In this document: positions 62,722-64,000 of the stretch, piece by piece
Position numbering within the stretch: position 1 is the first letter of the stretch
Layout of the letters: every line of letters begins with the position of its first letter
DNA from: Cobetia sp. cqz5-12
GTDB lineage: Bacteria; Pseudomonadota; Gammaproteobacteria; Pseudomonadales; Halomonadaceae
Reading direction: 5' to 3'
Assembly (NCBI RefSeq): GCF_016495405.1
Contig: NZ_CP044522.1
Coordinates: 496,001-560,000 of the forward strand
Length of the DNA: 64,000 nucleotides
Position numbers and translations under genes: made by a program
Notes under the pieces: generated by a model
What the model saw: the letters and a program-made list of their open reading frames with translations, nothing else
Databases searched by the model: none
Told to the model about the DNA's origin: nothing

Positions 62722-63063
62722 TCAATCCTTGTTGAAGGCTGCCAGATTCAGCGGATGCGAGTTGCCCAGCCACATCACGCCCTGGGTGTGATCGAAGAAG
62801 TCATCGCCGGTGCCGACATGAACGAAGATATCCAGTGAGCCGCGATTGAGCGCCAGCCACGGGATGATGCGGCCGAAGTCTTCCGGGGCAAATGACAGCT
62901 GGCAGCTCCACAGTGGGTGCGGGCCCACTTGCTTCTCATGGAAGCGACCGACCCGCAGCGGAAACTGCCGTTCGGCCTGGTCCGCCAGCTCGCGAGCGGC
63001 GGCTAACCCCTGCTCATCGGCGTAGTAGAGATGTGCATGGTAGTAGCTGATGTGGCTTGTCAT
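62722..63063 (-). CDS. DOPA 4,5-dioxygenase family protein
   Basis: 113 aa. The family's short metal-binding pattern is complete: SYYHAHLYYADEQ, LRVGRFHEKQVGPHPLWSCQ, IIPWLALNRGSLDIFVHVGT, GDDFFDHTQGVMWLGN, with four conserved His. Fungal and plant relatives open the ring of DOPA; bacterial members are uncharacterised, so a catechol-type substrate is only a suggestion. No strong ribosome site before the ATG. Confidence 0.85.
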   Translation of the reverse strand: MTSHISYYHAHLYYADEQGLAAARELADQAERQFPLRVGRFHEKQVGPHPLWSCQLSFAPEDFGRIIPWLALNRGSLDIFVHVGTGDDFFDHTQGVMWLGNSHPLNLAAFNKD

Positions 63064-63177
63064 GGCGTTGTCTCGATCGTTCTCAAGGGGGCTCCAGCGC
63101 TCGGCCTCAAGGGTCGTGGCGGGAGTTATCGAAGGCTGGCAGCAGTGGTCGTCAGGGTGTGATGAGCCTTGCGGTTC

Positions 63178-63948
63178 CTAGCCCCAGGCCTTGTAGATCA
63201 GCTGCACGCCCACCAGCGCCATCGCGAGGATGATCAGGCGGAAGAACAGCGTCTCGTTGACGCGGGATTGCAGCCACAGACCACTTCTGACGCCTGCCCA
63301 GGCCACCGGCACCAGCAGCAGCGAGGTGGAGAGGCTGGTGAGGTTGATCTCGCCCAGCGCCACGTAAGGGCCCAGTTTCATCAGGTTCATGCCCGCGAAG
63401 ATGATCACCGTGGTGGCGATGAAGGTCTCCTTGGGGTGCTGGCGCGGAATCATGTACAGGTTGTAGGGCGGGGCGCCGGCGTGAGCGAAGAAGCTGGTGA
63501 AACCGGCGGTGGCCCCGGCAGGAACGGCCAGCCAGCGCGGCAGCGGCTTCCTGGCTGTCGGTTTGAACAGCATGTAGGCGGCGAACAGCAGCGAGATGAC
63601 GCCCAGCAGGCCGCGAATCATGTTCTCGTCCAGCTCATCGAACAGCACCACGCCCACCGCGATGCCGATGGCGGCGCTGGGCAGGATGATGCGCACCTCC
63701 GACCACAGCTGCTTGCCCCACCAGGCACGGGCACTGAGAAAGTCCATCACGATCAGCAGCGGCAGCAGGATACCGGCGGCTTCCAGCGGCCCGATGGCCA
63801 GCGCCATCAGCGGGACCGAGAGTGACCCGAACCCGCCGGCGAAGCCACCCTTGGAGATGCCGGTCAGGTAGGTGGAGAAGATGATCGCGCTCCATGCCAG
63901 CGCGGAGTAATCAGGCAGTGTCAGCAGGGAGTCGAGAAGATCGGTCAC
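63178..63948 (-). CDS. TauE/SafE (TSUP) family membrane permease
   Basis: 256 aa with about eight transmembrane helices. Family features: TGISKGGFAGGFGSLSVPLM in helix 1-2, where a Gly-rich loop marks the TSUP fold, and the mirrored GATAGFTSFFAHAGAPPYNL in the second half. Members export sulfite, sulfoacetate or similar anions; substrate here is unknown. A GTG start at 63948 with AAGAG upstream is preferred over a TTG two codons earlier. Promoter lies toward the window end. Confidence 0.9.
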   Translation of the reverse strand: MTDLLDSLLTLPDYSALAWSAIIFSTYLTGISKGGFAGGFGSLSVPLMALAIGPLEAAGILLPLLIVMDFLSARAWWGKQLWSEVRIILPSAAIGIAVGVVLFDELDENMIRGLLGVISLLFAAYMLFKPTARKPLPRWLAVPAGATAGFTSFFAHAGAPPYNLYMIPRQHPKETFIATTVIIFAGMNLMKLGPYVALGEINLTSLSTSLLLVPVAWAGVRSGLWLQSRVNETLFFRLIILAMALVGVQLIYKAWG

Positions 63949-64000
63949 GGGCAACTCTTGTCAGTGGCAGTCAGGACATGACGGGGTCAGGTGTCGTCAC

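Noticed and set aside
1..64000. Search for CRISPR arrays, integrases, transposases, att sites, phage modules or toxin-antitoxin pairs.
   Set aside because: The tandem repeats seen are contiguous without spacers, and no mobile-element or defence proteins were recognised.

Overview
The window is a GC-rich gammaproteobacterial chromosome segment. Gene content and order (glyA-soxBDAG-purU, recC-recB-recD, creA, glutathionyl-hydroquinone reductase, a hydroxamate siderophore locus) fit a marine or halophilic member of the Halomonadaceae such as Cobetia or Halomonas. That assignment is an inference; there is no rRNA here to test it. No prophage, insertion sequence, CRISPR array or integrase was seen.

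Layout. (1) 1-7440, plus strand: the 3' part of glyA, the heterotetrameric sarcosine oxidase genes soxB-soxD-soxA-soxG, and purU. Together these form the last demethylation step of glycine betaine catabolism plus the one-carbon outlets for the methylene-THF it makes. (2) 7569-20998, minus strand: an iron-siderophore region. It holds a TonB-dependent receptor, a PLP decarboxylase, an N-hydroxylase, a 901-aa acyltransferase/NIS-synthetase fusion resembling BibC of bisucaberin biosynthesis, an ECF sigma factor with a cysteine-rich tail and no FecR beside it, and fhuC-fhuD-fhuB-like uptake genes. Fur-like sites lie upstream of the receptor and the sigma factor. (3) 21316-25660: a YceI-like protein, a tRNA with CAU anticodon (probably tRNA-Ile2), a PRC-barrel protein, and three successive small double-CxxC zinc-ribbon proteins. 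(4) 25793-34453: an M23 murein peptidase, a LysR regulator with a glutathionyl-hydroquinone reductase, a YaiI-type protein, DeaD helicase, a second PRC-barrel protein and endonuclease V. (5) 34460-39375: sbcD-sbcC. (6) 39784-42114: a DUF1499 protein and an MHS-family transporter. (7) 42320-52855: recC-recB-recD, giving with sbcCD and nfi a dense DNA-repair segment. (8) 52922-61294: a FIST protein and a hybrid histidine kinase resembling the NosP/NahK nitric-oxide pair, mntH, a LuxR-type response regulator, and ethanol/acetaldehyde dehydrogenase genes. (9) 61474-63948, minus strand: a general-stress flavin-fold protein, creA, a DOPA-dioxygenase-family protein and a TauE/SafE permease.

The most unusual window-wide signal is a set of short tandem repeats, many with a period of exactly 15 or 30 bp. 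They occur both inside genes (fhuD tail, N-hydroxylase tail, recC insert, recB tail) and between genes (after purU, upstream of the response regulator, after creA). Further repeats of 12, 17, 18, 19, 20 and 21 bp sit in intergenic regions. The other candidates for something not yet described are the trio of zinc-ribbon paralogues and the cysteine-tailed sigma factor of the siderophore locus.
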